This document shows, piece after piece, positions 25,194 through 34,179 of a stretch of 60,606 nt of DNA. Within the stretch, counting starts at the first letter, position 1. The number at the start of each line of letters is the position of its first letter. The stretch is taken from positions 1-60,606 of the forward strand of contig CACJIM010000007.1 of the NCBI GenBank assembly GCA_902593475.1, read 5' to 3'. The position numbers and the translations under genes are program-made. The stretch is from an uncultured Candidatus Actinomarina sp. GTDB lineage: Bacteria; Actinomycetota; Acidimicrobiia; Actinomarinales; Actinomarinaceae. Below the pieces are notes generated by a model. It was not told the DNA's origin and searched no databases. It was given only the letters and a program-made list of their open reading frames with translations.

Positions 25194-26200
25194 GAAAAAA
25201 CCTGAACAATTATTAGTCCAATCGGTCCTGATACTACTCCAATACCTACCCTGCGAAATTCATTATCTAAAATAGTATTTCTATGTGAATCTGATTGCAT
25301 TAAGCTTTGATGACCTGACCTTACAGTTGATGCAATTGCTAAGTTTTCTCCTACTGTTGTAAAAGGAAAGCCAACTTTTGAGAGTCTTTCATTAACACTT
25401 TCACCATTATTTGGATTCTGATGACACCAAAAACCACCGACATACATTTCATATGCATAAGCTTGAGCAACATTGGATAATATTTGATTTAGCTCAAGTC
25501 CATCAACATTTTCATTTTGTCTCTCTAGAGAAAGTAAGTTATAAATCTCTATAGAAAAATCTTGTCGCGACTGAAGATTGGATTCATTATATCTTGGAAT
25601 TTCTAGACAACCATCATCATCAACGACTACAGATGATTTCCCGGTTAAATAATTAATCCTATTTACAACTTTTAACAAATCCGTACCGATAACCACTTCT
25701 AAAGTTTGTTGAGGTGATCCTTCTGGGCTTACATAGAAATTAACAAGATTTGATTCTTTTACCGAATTTTCAAATAAGTTTGGGAGATTTACAATGTTTA
25801 GTGCAGTAAAAATTAAAGTCAGAATTAAATTACTTACTAAAAGTGATATGGCAGCTCCCAAAGCTTTGCTTCCTAAATCTGAAGTCTTTATACGATTATT
25901 TAACAAATTTTGTAGAAATGATGCAATAGTTAATATTGCTACAAAAATTATTATGCCCCCAAATACTTCTGACAACTGTAGATTTGAATTTAACCAACTG
26001 CTAATGTATGCACCAATCTCATCTGAATATCGAAAACTTAGGGAAACAGCAATTAAAAGTGAAAATAGATAAAATATTTGAAAAACTGCCCCTTTTTTCC
26101 ATCCCAAATAGAGGAAATAAAGCATGAAAATATACATAAATACGTCCAAATACTGTTGATTAGATAAATCAATTAGTAAATTTTCGATTATTTCACTCAT
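25190..26200 (-). CDS. CvpA-like membrane domain fused to CAP domain
   Basis: The 336-residue product joins two families. Residues about 15-135 are a CvpA-like membrane domain with four helices, including YLGWKKGAVFQIFYLFSLLIAVSLSF. After a linker with two cysteines, residues about 215-336 form a CAP/SCP (YkwD-like) domain: AQAYAYEM, GGFWCHQNPNNGESVNERL, GENLA and SDSHRNTILDNEFRRVGIGV. The His and Glu of the CAP cleft are present. CvpA is known from colicin V production and envelope integrity; CAP domains are secreted and may bind lipid or protein. The fusion would tether a CAP domain outside the membrane. Its start is divergent from livK. Confidence 0.8.
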   Translation of the reverse strand: MSEIIENLLIDLSNQQYLDVFMYIFMLYFLYLGWKKGAVFQIFYLFSLLIAVSLSFRYSDEIGAYISSWLNSNLQLSEVFGGIIIFVAILTIASFLQNLLNNRIKTSDLGSKALGAAISLLVSNLILTLIFTALNIVNLPNLFENSVKESNLVNFYVSPEGSPQQTLEVVIGTDLLKVVNRINYLTGKSSVVVDDDGCLEIPRYNESNLQSRQDFSIEIYNLLSLERQNENVDGLELNQILSNVAQAYAYEMYVGGFWCHQNPNNGESVNERLSKVGFPFTTVGENLAIASTVRSGHQSLMQSDSHRNTILDNEFRRVGIGVVSGPIGLIIVQVFS

Positions 26201-26274
26201 TATTACCCATTTTATTTGTAAATTATTTAATTCTGCTATTGAATAGTACTAAATATCCGCTATTGTTTAATAAT

Positions 26275-26298
26275 TCCTACAAATTAGTAGGATTTTTT
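26275..26298 (+). promoter_or_regulatory. Terminator-like hairpin in the livK leader
   Basis: TCCTAC and GTAGGA form a perfect 6-bp stem with a six-base loop, followed by TTTTTT, 28 bases before the livK ATG. The adjoining genes are divergent, so no gene ends here. The structure is therefore better read as an attenuator in the livK leader than as an ordinary terminator. The stem is short and the call needs testing. Confidence 0.45.
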
Positions 26299-26326
26299 AA
26301 TTTCAGTGACTGAAAGGAAATTATAT

Positions 26327-27625
26327 ATGAAGAATCGCAAAGCTTTGGCTTTGATTGCGATTTTAGCACTTGTTGCTGCGGCTTGTGGCGGTAGTGATGG
26401 TGGAAGTGATGATGCAGTAGTGGAAGTTGAAACAACTGAAGCACCTGCAACAACTGAAGCCCCTACAACTACAGCTGCTCCTGCGCCTGCTAGTGATCCA
26501 TTAATTTTGGCATCTTTAATGCCATTATCTGGTGACCTTGCATCGTTAGGACCTGGTATTGCACTAGGTGCAGCTCTTGCTGTTGAGCAAATCAATGCTG
26601 CTGGCGGTATAAACGGACAACCAGTTCAACTTATTGAAGGTGATAGTGGTTGTGATGGAGCTGTAGCTCTTACAAGTTTAAATGATGTAATTGCCCAAGG
26701 TGCTCAAGGTGTTATGGGAGCTGCATGTAGCGGTACCTCACTAGCTATTCTTGACACAGCAATTGCAGCTGAAGTTGTAATGGTATCTCCATCAAATACA
26801 AGTCCTCAATTTACCAAAATGGATAAAAAAGGATTTTATGCAAGAACTGCTCCTTCCGATCTTCTACAAGGTGATGTTTTGGCATCATTATTAATTGAAG
26901 ATGGTGTAGGTACAGTTTCTATTATTTCAAGAGCAGATGCTTATGGTAGAGGTCTAGCAGAAGCAACTGCTGCTGCGTTTGAAGCTGCAGGAGGAACAGT
27001 TAAAACAATTGTTTATCATGCTCCTGATGCGACAGAATTTACTGCTGAAGTAACAGCTGTCGGTAAAGGTGCTTCTGATGCTATTGTTGGAATCTTATTC
27101 CCAGAAACTGGTTGTGGAGTATTGCAACCTGCTTTTGAGCAAGGATTATTAGATACACCTTGGTATATGACTGATGGTGTAAAAGATGCTGGTCTTGCAT
27201 CTTTGTGTGGACTTGGTACCGCACTTGATGGATTTAAAGGTACTGCACCTGGTTCTGCAGCTGGAGAAGCTAAAGATGCTTTTGAAGCTGCTTATGCTGG
27301 AGTTAGTGCCGACGGATCACCAACATTTATTTTTGCTCCACAAGCATATGATGCTGTCATGTTAATGGCAATATCAGCTGCTGCAAATGGTGTTACTGGA
27401 CCTGAAATTGCTTCAGGACTAGTCGAAGCATCATCTGGTGGAGAAAAATGTATTGGAGTTAGCTGTATAGCACTTGCTGCTGACGGCGTTGACGTAGACT
27501 ATGTTGGAGCTTCTGGTGAGATTGAATTAAATCAAGCTGGTGACCCAACTGCTGCTACATATGATATTTGGACAACTGAGGGTGATACTAACCCAGTCCT
27601 TAAATCAGTAGACTTCGGTTCATAA
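26327..27625 (+). CDS. livK: Branched-chain amino acid-type ABC substrate-binding lipoprotein
   Basis: A 432-residue periplasmic-type binding protein of the LivJ/LivK family. The signal peptide MKNRKALALIAILALVAAAC ends in a lipobox cysteine. A Thr/Glu/Pro/Ala-rich tether (about 31-55) follows, and then the family core starts with LASLMPLSGDLASLGPGI. I choose the ATG at 26327 over a GTG at 26306 because AAAGGA precedes it and the signal peptide is then normal. The ligand may be leucine, isoleucine or valine, but related proteins bind amides or urea. The gene converges on the four transporter genes and shares a bidirectional terminator with them. Confidence 0.92.
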   Translation: MKNRKALALIAILALVAAACGGSDGGSDDAVVEVETTEAPATTEAPTTTAAPAPASDPLILASLMPLSGDLASLGPGIALGAALAVEQINAAGGINGQPVQLIEGDSGCDGAVALTSLNDVIAQGAQGVMGAACSGTSLAILDTAIAAEVVMVSPSNTSPQFTKMDKKGFYARTAPSDLLQGDVLASLLIEDGVGTVSIISRADAYGRGLAEATAAAFEAAGGTVKTIVYHAPDATEFTAEVTAVGKGASDAIVGILFPETGCGVLQPAFEQGLLDTPWYMTDGVKDAGLASLCGLGTALDGFKGTAPGSAAGEAKDAFEAAYAGVSADGSPTFIFAPQAYDAVMLMAISAAANGVTGPEIASGLVEASSGGEKCIGVSCIALAADGVDVDYVGASGEIELNQAGDPTAATYDIWTTEGDTNPVLKSVDFGS

Positions 27626-27640
27626 TCTTTAATTAGATTT

Positions 27641-27673
27641 AAAAAAAGGCCTGAGAAATCAGGCCTTTTTTTT
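27641..27673. terminator. Bidirectional intrinsic terminator between livK and livF
   Basis: AAAAAAAGGCCTGA, a GAAA loop and the complementary arm form a 14-bp stem with T-runs on both strands. It sits between convergent stop codons, so it can end transcripts from either side. It is the clearest terminator in the window. Confidence 0.92.
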
Positions 27674-28388
27674 ATAGCTTACCTAAATATAAATCAATAA
27701 CTCTAGGGTCATTCAGTAAATCTTCACCGTTGCCCTGGTATGCATTTCGTCCCTGATCAAGAACATAGCCTCTGTCACTAAATGCAAGTGCTCTTTTAGC
27801 ATTTTGTTCAACTAATAATATAGAAACTCCTGAATCATTTATTTCTTTAATTGAAGAAAAAACTTCATTAATTGCTACAGGAGATAAACCTGCTGATGGT
27901 TCATCAAGTAATAAAAGATTTGGTGATGTTATTAAAGCTCTTGCTAAAGCAAGGATTTGTCGTTGTCCACCAGACAAGTTTCCAGCTTTATCTTTTTTTC
28001 TATCAGACAACATTGGGAAATCAGAGAATGTTTTTTTTATCGCCTCCCTTTTATTTTTTATGCTCCATGATCCAATTTCTAGATTTTCTTCAATTGTTAA
28101 GGATGGGAAAACATTTGCTACTTGAGGAACGTAACCTATGCCTTCCATGACAATTTTATGTGTAGATAAATTAGTTTTTTCAATTCCATTTATATAAAAT
28201 CTGCCTGCAGAAACTTTTATTAAACTCATTATTGCTTTTAATAAAGTTGATTTTCCTGCCCCGTTTGGTCCTATGATTGAAACAATTTCACCATCGTTAA
28301 CTACTAAGTCAACTCCCTGTAAAATGTTTAAACCTTTAACATACCCAGCTGCAATTCCATTACACTCTAAAATTGTTTTATTCATCAT
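27672..28388 (-). CDS. livF: Branched-chain amino acid ABC transporter ATPase LivF
   Basis: A 238-residue ATPase with Walker A GPNGAGKST (about 37-45), the signature LSGGQRQILALARAL, Walker B LLLLDEPSAGLSP, and a switch glutamate/histidine region (LLVEQNA) typical of LivF. The start is taken as the tandem ATG at 28388/28385, 11 bases inside livG, rather than an upstream codon at 28409. It is the last gene of the livHMGF unit. Its stop overlaps the bidirectional terminator stem. Confidence 0.95.
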   Translation of the reverse strand: MMNKTILECNGIAAGYVKGLNILQGVDLVVNDGEIVSIIGPNGAGKSTLLKAIMSLIKVSAGRFYINGIEKTNLSTHKIVMEGIGYVPQVANVFPSLTIEENLEIGSWSIKNKREAIKKTFSDFPMLSDRKKDKAGNLSGGQRQILALARALITSPNLLLLDEPSAGLSPVAINEVFSSIKEINDSGVSILLVEQNAKRALAFSDRGYVLDQGRNAYQGNGEDLLNDPRVIDLYLGKL

Positions 28389-29148
28389 CTTTCCCCAGAT
28401 AAGCTTCAATTACATTTTTATTAGTTCTAATTTCATTAGGACTACCATCAGCAATTAATGAACCCTCAGCAAGTACAACAACCCTCTCGGAAATCTTCAT
28501 TACGGCTTCTATATTATGTTCGACCATAACTATTGTGATTCCGTCTTCTGACAATTTTTTAATAAGTGATAAAATATCCTCAGCTAATTTTGGATTAACT
28601 CCCGCCAATGGTTCGTCTAAAAGCAAAATTTCAGGTTCATTAATTATTGCCCTAGCAAGCTCAAGAAGTTTTTTCTGTCCACCAGAAAGTTCTCGAGCAT
28701 AAGAGTCAGCCATATGTCCAATATTTAAATCGTTCATAATTTCATTAGCCTTATCTTTAAGACTATTTTCATAAACTTTTTGTGAATTTAATTTTAAAAT
28801 TGACCTTAAGAAAGAGTCGTTATTAACATCCGAACCAGAAAAAAGTAAATTTTCCATAACCGTCATTCTGTCAAAAACTTTTGTCAATTGAAAAGTTCTT
28901 ACCATGCCCATTCTTGCAATCTTATATGGTTGTGAATTTGATATATTTTTTTCTTTCAAAAATATATCTCCGCTGTCCGCATTTTGAAATCCTGAAATTA
29001 AATCAAAAAAAGTAGTTTTGCCAGCGCCATTAGGCCCAATTACTGAAGTAAGCTCACCCTCTATAAATGACAACTCTTTTATGTCTACAGCTGTAATACC
29101 GCCGAAAGATTTTTTAAGATTTTTTACAGAAATTAAATTATTTAACAT
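28378..29148 (-). CDS. livG: Branched-chain amino acid ABC transporter ATPase LivG
   Basis: The second ATPase of the transporter, 256 residues. Walker A is GPNGAGKTT (about 37-45), the signature is LSGGQKKLLELARAI, and Walker B is EILLLDEPLAGVNP, all in the LivG style with a longer helical insert around QKVYENSLKDKANEIMNDL. It overlaps livM by 11 bases and livF by about 11, so all are made from one message. Confidence 0.95.
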   Translation of the reverse strand: MLNNLISVKNLKKSFGGITAVDIKELSFIEGELTSVIGPNGAGKTTFFDLISGFQNADSGDIFLKEKNISNSQPYKIARMGMVRTFQLTKVFDRMTVMENLLFSGSDVNNDSFLRSILKLNSQKVYENSLKDKANEIMNDLNIGHMADSYARELSGGQKKLLELARAIINEPEILLLDEPLAGVNPKLAEDILSLIKKLSEDGITIVMVEHNIEAVMKISERVVVLAEGSLIADGSPNEIRTNKNVIEAYLGKDDE

Positions 29149-30202
29149 CTAAAAGTAACTCTTCTTTTTTACCCAATAGCCCACTTGGTCTAAATATCAT
29201 TAGAAACATAATTAATACTCCAACTAAAAGAAATCTGACTCCAGCTAATTGTTGGCCATTTGCATTTTCAAACAAGAGGTATGCTAATCTGTCAGTTTCC
29301 GATATTATTACCCAAAAAATTATTGAACCAAAAATTGGACCTGTAATTGTACCTACGCCCCCCAATATCATAATTGCCCATACATAAAAAGTTAACAAAG
29401 GTATAAAAACTGTTGATTCAAGCGACCCATAGTTAAATGCTAAGAGGACTCCCGATAAACCTGCTATACCCGCTCCAAGCATGAAACTTTGAAGCTTAAG
29501 CCATACAGCATTTTTACCCATTGCTCTTACAGCATCTTCGTCTTCCCTGACAGCTCTTAATGCACGTCCCCAAGGTGACTTACTTAAGCGTTTTAAAAAT
29601 AAAACTGTAAAAAATATTGAAATCCAAGCTGCTAAACAGACCCAACCCTGAGAAGCAGAAAAACCTAAATTATCTGAAAGTTCGTCAATAAAACTGGGTC
29701 TGTATTTTTGAAAATTTTCTGTGTAGTTAATAATGCCGTAAACTCCACCTGTTATTGATTCTAGATCTCTTACGAGAAGCCTAAATATTTCTGCTGCAGC
29801 GATTGTAACAATTGCTAAATAGTCACCTCGTAATCTTATAGCTGGTAGTCCTAACAATAGACCGAATAAGGCTGCTGCTAAAATACCTATTATTAATGCT
29901 ACAAAAAAAGGTAGTCCAGTTGTGACTACAACTCCTTCTCTGCCTGCTGCATGAGGCATCAAAAGTAATGTAACATAAGCACCAACTCCCATAAATGAAG
30001 CATGGCCAAAATTTAAAAGTCCAGTCCAACCAAAATGAACATTCAATCCAATTGCACTTAGTCCATAAATTCCTGCAAATGTAACTAGATTCAAAAGAAT
30101 CCTAATAGCACCGTCGGGATTCAAGAAAAATACTAAATAAATTGAGAATATAGATATAGATAAAGCAAAAATAAACTGTAGTGAAAATCTTTTTGTAATC
30201 AT
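29138..30202 (-). CDS. livM: Branched-chain amino acid ABC transporter permease LivM
   Basis: A 354-residue permease with about nine helices. Family motifs include LNVHFGWTGLLNFGHASFMGVGAYVT (about 52-77), GDYLAIVTIAAAEIFRLL, and the coupling-helix region GRALRAVREDEDAVRAMGKN (about 210-229), which docks on the ATPases. It overlaps livH by four bases. Confidence 0.95.
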   Translation of the reverse strand: MITKRFSLQFIFALSISIFSIYLVFFLNPDGAIRILLNLVTFAGIYGLSAIGLNVHFGWTGLLNFGHASFMGVGAYVTLLLMPHAAGREGVVVTTGLPFFVALIIGILAAALFGLLLGLPAIRLRGDYLAIVTIAAAEIFRLLVRDLESITGGVYGIINYTENFQKYRPSFIDELSDNLGFSASQGWVCLAAWISIFFTVLFLKRLSKSPWGRALRAVREDEDAVRAMGKNAVWLKLQSFMLGAGIAGLSGVLLAFNYGSLESTVFIPLLTFYVWAIMILGGVGTITGPIFGSIIFWVIISETDRLAYLLFENANGQQLAGVRFLLVGVLIMFLMIFRPSGLLGKKEELLLDVK

Positions 30203-31116
30203 GAAATTCTTTCTTTTTGGCCAAATATTCCCTGAGGTCTAAATAATAGAATTAAAATCATTACTGCAAGTGCTACTGCATTTTTAGCTTCAGCATGTCC
30301 TTCCATAAATGGTAATCCGACTGAAACTTGAACTAAAATCCCAATCATAAATCCTCCTACCATTGCACCAAAAGAAGTTCCAATACCACCTAATACTGTT
30401 CCAGCGAAAATAAGAAGCAAAATTAAAAATCCCATATTCCACCTAACATCGTTAATCGTTGCTTGAAATATACCAGCTAAACCTGCCAACATACTTGACG
30501 CAACCCAAGTAAGCAAAATAATATTGTCTGAATTTATGCCAGAAACACTTGAAAGTTCTTCTGAGTCTCTTACCGCTCTCATAGCCTTTCCTAAACGAGT
30601 GTAAGTCAATAAAAGCCCGACAATAATCATTACAATAATTCCAGCAATCAAAACATTAAAGTTCCTAGGAGTCATATCAAAAAATAAATAGGTTTGTCTT
30701 CTTTGAAGCTCAAGAGGGAAGTTCTGCACTCTACCAGTAGCGAATAGTAAATATAAATGTCTTACCAATATTGAAAGACCTATAGTTACAACTAATACAG
30801 CAATATTTCCAACATCATTTTTTCTTAAAGGCCGGAATAAAAATACCTCTAATAAACCACCAAATAAACCACACACTAATATTGCCAAAAAGCATGAAAT
30901 TGCAAAATTTAGACCTAAAGGTGAAAATTTCTCTAAAAATAATACTCTGTAATCAAGTGGGCTTGAGAAAAATAAAGTAGCAATTGCACCTAGAGCAATA
31001 ATTTCTCCATGAGCGAAATTAACGATTCTTGTGACACCATATAACAAAGATAGTGCAACAGAAGCTACAGAAATTATTATCCCTAATAGAAGCCCATTAC
31101 CAAGTTGATCTAACAA
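30199..31116 (-). CDS. livH: Branched-chain amino acid ABC transporter permease LivH
   Basis: The partner permease, 305 residues, about eight helices. Motifs are LLYGVTRIVNFAHGEIIALGA near the N-terminus and the coupling loop LGKAMRAVRDSEELSSVSGIN (about 178-198). It directly follows a membrane protein gene, whose stop is adjacent to its start, so that gene and the liv genes are probably co-transcribed. Confidence 0.95.
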   Translation of the reverse strand: MLDQLGNGLLLGIIISVASVALSLLYGVTRIVNFAHGEIIALGAIATLFFSSPLDYRVLFLEKFSPLGLNFAISCFLAILVCGLFGGLLEVFLFRPLRKNDVGNIAVLVVTIGLSILVRHLYLLFATGRVQNFPLELQRRQTYLFFDMTPRNFNVLIAGIIVMIIVGLLLTYTRLGKAMRAVRDSEELSSVSGINSDNIILLTWVASSMLAGLAGIFQATINDVRWNMGFLILLLIFAGTVLGGIGTSFGAMVGGFMIGILVQVSVGLPFMEGHAEAKNAVALAVMILILLFRPQGIFGQKERIS

Positions 31117-31974
31117 TTAGGAACCTTTTTCTTCATCATAAAACTTAACCTCAGAACCATCCTCTACGATTATTTTTAATTTGTATACTTCATCAGCTTG
31201 GTTTAAATATCCTATTGTAGCACCTATCCATGAGGCTGGGGTCTCTACTTTTCCTACAACTACAACTGCCAAATCTTCAGATACCCTTACTTCAAAATTT
31301 CCATTTATCTTCAATTCTTCAACTTCTAATCCTTCACCAAGAAAGATGGTTCCAGTACCTGCGATTCTTGAATCATTTAATTTAATATTGTCTAAATTTA
31401 TTTCGGAATTGAAAGATATTAAATTTAGTTGCCACATGTTTTTATTTCCAATATTGACATTCCATCCTGCAACTTTTAAAAGAGTTGATGTTTGCATTTC
31501 TCGAAACAAAACAGCTTTAGGTTCTCCAACTAAAGTTTCAACTGCTTCTGGGTAACCTATATTTCCTGGTTTATCTATAACGTTGGCCGTATAACCTGTT
31601 TCATTAAAAGTATTTAAATTTATACTTCCACTTGTATCAATAACAAGTAAATATTCTGAATCTTTGTTGAGCTCCCTATTTTCTAGATATGAAGGGAAAC
31701 TATAAGTTGTTAGAAATTTTGCATCAAAAATCTGAGCGATTGGAAACAATAATAAAACTGCTGAAAGATATATAGTTAGATAGAAATAAATCCTATTGGT
31801 AATTTTTTTGATGTTTAAATATAAATAAATAACTGCAGGAATAATAGTAAAAGGGAAAAAATCAATATAGTCATAGATAATAGAAGGTCTCAGATAACCA
31901 AAAAAATACAGGGCAATTTGAACACCTAATATTGAAAATATAAAAATTTTAAAAGAATTTATATACTTACTCAC
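31117..31974 (-). CDS. Membrane protein with LiaF-like beta domain
   Basis: The 285-residue product has four closely spaced membrane helices (residues about 5-25, 35-52, 60-80 and 86-105) followed by a beta-rich domain. The latter part (LISFNSEINLDNIKL, then GTIFLGEGLEVEELKINGNFEVRVSEDLAVVV) looks like the right-handed beta, toastrack type found in LiaF and related envelope-stress proteins. The match is by pattern only. It sits directly before livH without a gap and after tRNA-Thr. Its job in or near the transporter operon is unknown. Confidence 0.6.
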   Translation of the reverse strand: MSKYINSFKIFIFSILGVQIALYFFGYLRPSIIYDYIDFFPFTIIPAVIYLYLNIKKITNRIYFYLTIYLSAVLLLFPIAQIFDAKFLTTYSFPSYLENRELNKDSEYLLVIDTSGSINLNTFNETGYTANVIDKPGNIGYPEAVETLVGEPKAVLFREMQTSTLLKVAGWNVNIGNKNMWQLNLISFNSEINLDNIKLNDSRIAGTGTIFLGEGLEVEELKINGNFEVRVSEDLAVVVVGKVETPASWIGATIGYLNQADEVYKLKIIVEDGSEVKFYDEEKGS

Positions 31975-31978
31975 TCAG

Positions 31979-32051
31979 AGCCGGAGAGGGGAGTCGAACC
32001 CCTGACCTGCCGATTACAAGTCGGCTGCTCTGGCCACTGAGCTACTCCGGC
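31979..32051 (-). tRNA. trnT: tRNA-Thr (anticodon TGT)
   Basis: A 73-base cloverleaf on the minus strand. The acceptor stem is GCCGGAG/CTCCGGC, the D-arm contains TAGCTCAGTGG, the anticodon stem GCCGA/TCGGC encloses CTTGTAA (anticodon TGT), and the T-arm contains GGTTCGACTCC. The discriminator base is T and no CCA is encoded. It follows rlmB by 33 bases on the same strand, the usual actinobacterial arrangement. Confidence 0.95.
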
Positions 32052-32084
32052 AAACAGTAAAATAATAGCAAATTCAGTTTTGAA

Positions 32085-32819
32085 TCAGCTACTTTTTTTA
32101 AAAAAATGGTTCATTGCAATCGCTGCAGCAACAGAGGCATTAAGAGATTCGACAGTATTGTTCATATTTATTTTTACAATTAAATCTAATTTGTTTTGTA
32201 TCTCCTTACTTAATCCATTTTCTTCCGAACCAATAAATAGGGCAACTTTTTGATTATTCAAGTCAACATTCAATAAATCCTCTTTGGCATTCATTTCCAA
32301 GCCAACAGTCCAATACTCAAGTGACTTTAATTTCTTGATTAGAGAAAAGATAGAATTATAAAAAACAATATTTACATTTTCAAGACCACCTGAAGAAATT
32401 GCAAAAGTTCTCTCTGAAATATTTACTGACCTTTTTTTTGGAATGCAAACTATGTTAAAGTTAAATGCTGATGAAGTTCTGGTTATAGCACCAAAATTAT
32501 TTGTATCTTGAATATGATCTAATACAACAATGTTGCTATGTGTTAACTGATCAAAAGTTTTTTCATCATAGGTCTTTTTGGGAGTACAAAGCGCGACAAC
32601 CGAATGCCTATTGTTATATGTCCAACCATCTTTTTTACTAATTTTTTCAACTATTAACCCTTTATTTTTTGCTTTCTCAATTAAAAGCTCTAAACGATGT
32701 GATGTAGTTTTATCAGATTCTAAGAAGATAACTTTTTCTGCTCGATCAGAATCAATAGCACTGTTTACTGAATTAATTCCTTCAACTATTTTCCCAATAC
32801 CAGGCACTATCATCACCAT
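32085..32819 (-). CDS. rlmB: TrmH/SpoU-family RNA 2'-O-methyltransferase (RlmB-like)
   Basis: A SPOUT methyltransferase of 244 residues. The three SpoU motifs are present: LDHIQDTNNFGAITRT (about 99-114), FIGSEENGLS, and NNTVESLNASVAAAIAM near the C-terminus, with an N-terminal substrate domain starting VEGINSV. RlmB methylates guanosine 2251 of 23S rRNA in E. coli; the precise target here is inferred from order and similarity. The 5' end overlaps cysS by 38 bases. A start nearer to VEGINSV, such as GTG at 32807, is possible. Confidence 0.88.
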   Translation of the reverse strand: MVMIVPGIGKIVEGINSVNSAIDSDRAEKVIFLESDKTTSHRLELLIEKAKNKGLIVEKISKKDGWTYNNRHSVVALCTPKKTYDEKTFDQLTHSNIVVLDHIQDTNNFGAITRTSSAFNFNIVCIPKKRSVNISERTFAISSGGLENVNIVFYNSIFSLIKKLKSLEYWTVGLEMNAKEDLLNVDLNNQKVALFIGSEENGLSKEIQNKLDLIVKINMNNTVESLNASVAAAIAMNHFFKKSS

Positions 32820-34179
32820 CCTTAATTAACAAGCCTATTTCCTTTAATTTATCTCTCATAACATCAGCTTGATTAAAATCCTTATCGCTTCTAAGTTTTT
32901 CTCTTTTTGCAAGAAATTCTTCCATTGCTTGTTCTAAATTGTCATAATTTATTTGAAATGTATTGAAAAATTTGGAGAGTTCATCCTGATTAATTTTTAC
33001 ATTATCTTTGATATCAAAGTTAAAACCTAAGATTTCAAATATAAATTTGATAGTTTCTTTTAAATTTTTTTCTTCATCTACACTGATATTGCTTAAATTG
33101 TTCATTTTTTCGAAGATTTCTCCTAAAAACTTCGGTGTATTTAAATCATCATTCATAGAATTTTTAAATGTTTCAATAATTGATAAATCTGAAACATTTG
33201 CCTCAACACCACTTGTGAAATCCTGTATTCTTTTTAAAGTTGTTTTTGACTCTTCTAATAAGCCTTCAGAAAACTCCTGTGGCTTTCGATAGTGTGATCT
33301 TAAAAAGAAAAATCTAATAACATTTCCACCAAACTTATCTATATATTCATTTAGGAGTTTAATATTACCTTCCGATTTAGACATTTTTTGTCCTGAAAGG
33401 TTAATCATGCCATTATGTAACCAGTATTTTACAAATACCTGATTTTCAAATGCAGCAGAAGATTGTGCAAGCTCATTTTCATGGTGAGGAAAAATTAAAT
33501 CATTACCTCCACAATGAATGTCAATGCCTGAGTCAAATATTTTATCTATCATGGCAGAGCATTCAATGTGCCACCCAGGTCTCCCATCTCCCCAAGGTGA
33601 ATTCCACGAAGGTTCGTTTTCCTTTGAAATCTTCCATAGTGCAAAATCTTCAGTATTTTTCTTATCAGACTCTAAGTAAACTCTGGTTCCAGAAATGACT
33701 TCATCTTTATTTCTACCCGATAATTTCAAATAATCTTTAAATTTAGTAACTTCAAAATAAACACCTGATTGTGTTACATATGCATATCCATTTTCAATTA
33801 GGATCTCAATAAAATTTATTATATGATCTATAGTCTCAGTAGCCTTGGGTTCATTATCTGGTGGTAAGCAATTCAGGCTTTTATAGGCATCTTGAAATTC
33901 TTTTGTTACTCGATCAGCTAATTCCTTCGTAGTGATTCCTTCTTCTGCTGCCCTTTCAATTATTTTGTCTTCAATATCAGTTATATTTCTAACAAAATTA
34001 ACTTCATAGTCTAGATAAACCAGATATCTAATTAAAAAATCAAAAACTACAGCAGATCGTCCATGCCCAATGTGTGGTGAAGATTGTACTGTTGGGCCAC
34101 AAAGATAAATTTTTACATTATCTGAATTTGGTTTAAACTCCTCAACAGTATTGGAATATGTATTATGTAGTTTAAGCAT
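32782..34179 (-). CDS. cysS: Cysteinyl-tRNA synthetase
   Basis: A class I synthetase of 465 residues that charges tRNA-Cys. Cys27 and the HIGH motif (36-39) begin the Rossmann domain. Zinc ligands appear at Cys27 and in WHIECSAM and FPHHENE, and the KMSKS loop is intact (QKMSKSEGN, about 266). A helical C-terminal domain follows. The ATG is inside the end of ispF by eight bases, as is common in this actinobacterial block. Confidence 0.97.
   Translation of the reverse strand: MLKLHNTYSNTVEEFKPNSDNVKIYLCGPTVQSSPHIGHGRSAVVFDFLIRYLVYLDYEVNFVRNITDIEDKIIERAAEEGITTKELADRVTKEFQDAYKSLNCLPPDNEPKATETIDHIINFIEILIENGYAYVTQSGVYFEVTKFKDYLKLSGRNKDEVISGTRVYLESDKKNTEDFALWKISKENEPSWNSPWGDGRPGWHIECSAMIDKIFDSGIDIHCGGNDLIFPHHENELAQSSAAFENQVFVKYWLHNGMINLSGQKMSKSEGNIKLLNEYIDKFGGNVIRFFFLRSHYRKPQEFSEGLLEESKTTLKRIQDFTSGVEANVSDLSIIETFKNSMNDDLNTPKFLGEIFEKMNNLSNISVDEEKNLKETIKFIFEILGFNFDIKDNVKINQDELSKFFNTFQINYDNLEQAMEEFLAKREKLRSDKDFNQADVMRDKLKEIGLLIKDGDDSAWYWENS

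Noticed and set aside
26398-26480. Short tandem repeats in livK (Thr-Glu-Ala-Pro units)
   Set aside because: They are an ordinary lipoprotein tether, common in actinobacterial binding proteins, not a mobile or regulatory repeat.
26284-26595. A 103-codon minus-strand frame opposite the livK signal and tether
   Set aside because: Its Ala/Val/Ser repeats are the mirror of the Thr/Pro/Ala tether of livK. The repeat composition explains the open frame.
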